Assembly: GCA_046295215.1 (NCBI GenBank)
Contig: JBKBNP010000007.1
Span: 1 to 64,000, forward strand
Length of the DNA: 64,000 nt
Reading direction: 5' to 3'
From: Szabonella sp046295215
GTDB lineage: Bacteria; Pseudomonadota; Alphaproteobacteria; Rhodobacterales; Rhodobacteraceae
In this document: positions 61,203-64,000 of the stretch, in pieces
Layout of the letters: each line of letters starts with the position of its first letter
Numbering within the stretch: position 1 is the first letter of the stretch
The notes under the pieces: model-generated
What the model saw: only the letters and a program-made list of their open reading frames with translations
The model's database searches: none
Told to the model about the DNA's origin: nothing
Translations under genes and position numbers: made by a program

Positions 61203-62549
61203 TCAGGCGGCAGCGCCCCGCCCGCCCTGCGGCTTGCCGCCCCGTCCGCGATGCGGGCGGTTTGCCTTCTTGGGCGCGTCAAGCCCGCCTTGCGGCTGCG
61301 GACGTCCCTGCGGTTTGCCGCCCTGTTTCTGCGCCGGTTTCCCGCCGGGTTTGGCGCCCTGACGCTGGCCATGACCGCCGCGCGGCGCGGGTTTCGGCAC
61401 GGCGCGGATATCGGCGATACCCCAGGGGGCACCTCCCACCACCGGCAGCGCGGTTTTCAGCATCTTCTCGATGGCGGCCAGTTCGCCCATTTCCGCAGGC
61501 GCGCAGAAACTGAGCGAGGCCCCGTCCATGCCGGCGCGCGCGGTGCGCCCGATCCGGTGGACATAGTTTTCCGGCACGTTCGGCAGGTCGTAATTGTAGA
61601 CATGGCGCACGGTCGGAATGTCGATACCGCGCGCAGCGACATCGGTGGCCACCAGCACGTCAAGCTCGCTGTTGCGGAACTCGGTCAGGGTGCGGTCGCG
61701 CTGGCCCTGGCTCTTGTTGCCGTGGATCGACCCGACCTTGAAGCCCCAGGTCGCCAGCAGTTTGCACAACTTTTCCGACCCGTGCTTGGTGCGTCCGAAC
61801 ACCAGCGCCTGTTCGCCCGGATGTTTCAGCAGATAGCTTTCCAGCAGTTTGGCCTTGTCGCCCTGCGGGGTGAAATGCACGCCCTGCGAAATGCGGTCGG
61901 CAGGCTTGCCGGGGGAGGCGACCTGAACCCGAACCGGGTCGCGCAGATAGGTGGAGGCAATCTCCTCGATGTCTTTCGGCATGGTGGCCGAAAACAGCAT
62001 GGTCTGGCGCTTGACCGGGATATGTTTGGCGATCCGGCGCAGCGCATGGATGAACCCCATGTCAAGCATGTGGTCGGCCTCGTCCAGCACCAGATAGCCG
62101 CATTGTTCAAGGCTCACATCGCCGCGTTCCAGCAGGTCGATCAGACGGCCCGGGGTGGCCACCAGAACGTCCGTCCCCTTGGCCAGCGATTGCGACTGAC
62201 GGAAGATGGAGGCCCCGCCCACCACCAGCGTCACCTTGACCGGCGTGCCCTTGGTGAACACCTCCAGATTGGTCTTGATCTGCGTCGTCAATTCGCGCGT
62301 CGGCGACAGGATCAGCGCGCGCACCTGGCGCGGCCCCGGCGGGTGGCCGATGTCCAGCAGGCGGTGCAGCAGCGGCAGGCCGAAGGCCGCCGTTTTGCCG
62401 GTGCCGGTCTGTGCGAGGCCCATCAGGTCGCGCCCCTGCATGATATAGGGGATCGCCTGAACCTGGATCGGGGTCGGGGCCTTGAGGAGTGTCTTGTCAA
62501 GCGCGCCCAGAAGCCGGGCCGAAAGCCCGAGGTCAGCAAAAGTCGTCAT
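61203..62549 (-). CDS. rhlE: DEAD-box RNA helicase (RhlE type)
   Basis: A 448-residue helicase. Motifs in order are the Q motif with FADLGLSARLLGALDK, AQTGTGKTAAF (I), PTRELTTQI (Ia), TPGRLIDL (Ib), VLDEADHML (II), FSATM (III), VATDVAARGIDI (V) and HRIGRTARAG (VI). The last 70 residues are a basic, glycine/proline-rich tail of KPGGK and GGKPQGR repeats, typical of RNA-binding extensions in RhlE proteins. It unwinds RNA in ribosome assembly or decay. The 243-base gap upstream may carry a long 5' leader. ATG 62549 is the family start. Confidence 0.93.
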   Translation of the reverse strand: MTTFADLGLSARLLGALDKTLLKAPTPIQVQAIPYIMQGRDLMGLAQTGTGKTAAFGLPLLHRLLDIGHPPGPRQVRALILSPTRELTTQIKTNLEVFTKGTPVKVTLVVGGASIFRQSQSLAKGTDVLVATPGRLIDLLERGDVSLEQCGYLVLDEADHMLDMGFIHALRRIAKHIPVKRQTMLFSATMPKDIEEIASTYLRDPVRVQVASPGKPADRISQGVHFTPQGDKAKLLESYLLKHPGEQALVFGRTKHGSEKLCKLLATWGFKVGSIHGNKSQGQRDRTLTEFRNSELDVLVATDVAARGIDIPTVRHVYNYDLPNVPENYVHRIGRTARAGMDGASLSFCAPAEMGELAAIEKMLKTALPVVGGAPWGIADIRAVPKPAPRGGHGQRQGAKPGGKPAQKQGGKPQGRPQPQGGLDAPKKANRPHRGRGGKPQGGRGAAA

Positions 62550-62792
62550 GATATTCTTTCCGGCCACGCAATCGCGGCCATTTCCGGCCCCCATCGGGCC
62601 GACAGTGGGAAGCAAGGAAGCCTCACCCCGGGCCCTTGCCCGACGCCGTCTGCCTTGCGGAACCCCTGCGTGACGGTGGGAACCAGTTGTCCGGGCCTTT
62701 CACATGCTCACGCGGCACGGGCCTTCGGACTGAGGGGGAGATGGGGCTTTTGCGCGCCCCTGTCAAGCCTGCTGTCTGGCGGGCAGTGCCGG

Positions 62793-63416
62793 TCAGGCCG
62801 GTCCGTGCCAGTCGATCTGGCAGATCTCGGCGCTGCGGCCCTCGAAATCCCAGACCCGTCCATGCGCGCGAACCCGGCCCTTCGTGGCCTGTGCGATGGT
62901 CACATCGGCCCCCATCCAGTAGCCGGTGTTCGTCACCATCACATCACTGTCGGGGTCCGGGCCGGGGATCGGGGCGACTTCGCCCTGAATGATCTTGCCG
63001 ACCATCAGGCGGCGGGTCTTGCCTTCGGTTTCAAACCGCACCGGCGCGCGTTCGGCCCCCAGAAACTCGCTGACCAGCATGGAAAACAGCCCTGTCGTGC
63101 CGCGCGCCTTGCCCGACAGGATGCGCAGGATCCCGTCATAGGCGGCCTCGCTTGCGCGCTCGTCGATATAGGCGGCGGCCTTCCAGTTGCCGCGCGCCAT
63201 TTGCCCCGGAATGTCCAGCACCATGCCGATATTGAGGCCCGAGAGCGACTCGCCCGCATAATGCCCCTCGTCGATGCGGATGCCGAGCCAGGCCTGACAA
63301 TAGCCTTCGGTCGGCGGGTGTTTGCCGAGGCTCACCACGCAGGGGCAGAACACCGTACAGTTGCAGTTGAGGATCAACTCCCCCTTCATCGCCCATTCGG
63401 GCAGGTCCAAAGCCAT
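62793..63416 (-). CDS. DUF1326-family cysteine-motif protein
   Basis: A 207-residue protein of DUF1326. Near the N terminus it has the cysteine array LNCNCTVFCPC followed by VSLG, a likely metal- or disulfide-binding site. LNIGMVLDIPGQMARGNWKA is typical of the family. There is no signal peptide. AGGAGG lies six bases before the ATG at 63416; a second ATG inside the ribosome site is excluded. The next gene upstream, only 12 bases away, encodes a DUF2182 membrane protein. The two families are commonly adjacent, which suggests a shared, still unassigned role. Confidence 0.82.
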   Translation of the reverse strand: MALDLPEWAMKGELILNCNCTVFCPCVVSLGKHPPTEGYCQAWLGIRIDEGHYAGESLSGLNIGMVLDIPGQMARGNWKAAAYIDERASEAAYDGILRILSGKARGTTGLFSMLVSEFLGAERAPVRFETEGKTRRLMVGKIIQGEVAPIPGPDPDSDVMVTNTGYWMGADVTIAQATKGRVRAHGRVWDFEGRSAEICQIDWHGPA

Positions 63417-63428
63417 GCGCATCCTCCT

Positions 63429-64000
63429 TCAGATCACGTTTCCCGCGGCGAGTGCCGCCATTCCCCCCGCCCCGATCAGCGCCCAGCCCGCAGGGCGGGT
63501 CAGCGGGCGGCCGATGTCGGGCAGTTTCTCCAGCGCCATGAACAGGGTCGCGGCCCCCATCCACAAGAGGTTCATCGTGCCGCCGATCAGGCCAAGCGCC
63601 ATCAGCGCCCAGCAACAGCCAAGGCAGATCACGCCCAGTTCCGCCCCCATGCGGAAGGCGTGCATCGCACCGGGCCGCCAGCGTTCCATGAAGAATGTCA
63701 GCGGCATCCGGCATTTCGACAGGCAGGCGGATTTCATCCGGCTGAACTGGTAAAGCCCGGCCAGCACCAGCAGCCCCGCCTCCGCGCCCGCCACTTCGGG
63801 CAGGCGGGCCAGTGCCATCTGCGCCGTCGCCCCGACCGACGCCGCCCCGATCCAGACCGCGACATATCCTGCAATCAGCGCCGCCGCGCCCGTTCCGTCC
63901 GAGGCCCCGACCGCCCCGAGCCCCAGATAGGTCCGCAAGGCGGGCAGAAAGGTCGGCAGCATCATCGCCAGCGCCATCAGCGCCCACATGGCCCAGAGCG
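63429..64000 (-). CDS. DUF2182-family membrane protein (5' end outside the window)
   Basis: At least 190 residues of a polytopic inner-membrane protein with about five to six spans visible. DUF2182 marks are the N-terminal MMLP run, the CLSKCRMP motif after the central span and CLGCCWALMALGLIGGTMN. The frame stays open to the window end (LWA precedes the first internal methionine), so the true start lies beyond 64000. Cysteine pairs suggest metal binding. It sits 12 bases upstream of the DUF1326 gene in one operon. Function is unknown; a metal-handling role is an inference. Confidence 0.8.
   Translation of the reverse strand, partial: LWAMWALMALAMMLPTFLPALRTYLGLGAVGASDGTGAAALIAGYVAVWIGAASVGATAQMALARLPEVAGAEAGLLVLAGLYQFSRMKSACLSKCRMPLTFFMERWRPGAMHAFRMGAELGVICLGCCWALMALGLIGGTMNLLWMGAATLFMALEKLPDIGRPLTRPAGWALIGAGGMAALAAGNVI

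Overview
The window is a dense, GC-rich stretch of chromosome from an alphaproteobacterium, almost certainly a member of the Rhodobacterales (Rhodobacteraceae). The evidence is the gene order miaB / phoH-like / ybeY / corC-like / lnt / metK, a SAM/SAH-type riboswitch in front of metK (a motif class known essentially from this order), a fused malic enzyme-phosphotransacetylase, a SoeABC-type molybdoenzyme, TTTGCAAA boxes in front of prpE, and a dispersed GAGGATATTT intergenic repeat. About 57 protein-coding genes are supported. I saw no rRNA, tRNA or CRISPR array.

Left part (1-11.9 kb). The edge holds a transposase remnant. It is followed by an overlapping three-gene operon of SAM-dependent enzymes: a spermidine-synthase-like protein, a zinc-ribbon methyltransferase and a stand-alone Hen1-type RNA 2'-O-methyltransferase domain. 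Next come a glycosyltransferase-like gene, miaB, two related envelope proteins (OmpA-like and a lipoprotein), a strong intrinsic terminator, and the phoH-ybeY-corC-lnt operon. metK follows, preceded by its riboswitch.

Middle left (11.9-24.2 kb). A minus-strand catabolic-looking cassette (aroQ, Gfo/Idh/MocA oxidoreductase, HpcH/HpaI aldolase, a solute-binding-like protein without signal peptide) separates metK from trmB. A peptide-type ABC transporter operon follows. Between its second permease gene and its first ATPase gene sits an AT-rich HEPN-domain gene, joined to its neighbours without gaps. I consider this the most interesting object in the window. A small zincin-like protein and gltX follow.

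Centre (24.2-41 kb). This holds a MATE exporter, a gamma-glutamylcyclotransferase-like gene, and the glycine cleavage operon gcvT-gcvH-gcvP behind a tandem glycine riboswitch. A probable sulfite/acetyl-phosphate module follows (TSUP exporter, ackA, soeABC-like), then an alpha/beta hydrolase, two membrane proteins and glyA. GcvTHP and GlyA together form the glycine/serine/one-carbon junction, and MetK and the methyltransferases draw on the same C1 pool.

Right part (41-64 kb). Genes here are nadK, an Hpt/sigma-54 response-regulator pair, prpE, the malic enzyme, a cupin protein, and a nucleoside salvage operon (cdd-deoA-deoB-add-upp). A SPOR-domain envelope protein, an M48-like membrane protein, an acyl-CoA synthetase, a DMT transporter, tdk, a small conserved protein, rhlE and a DUF1326/DUF2182 pair running off the right edge complete it. 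Most operons show 1-8 bp stop/start overlaps, and three convergent gene pairs overlap at their 3' ends.
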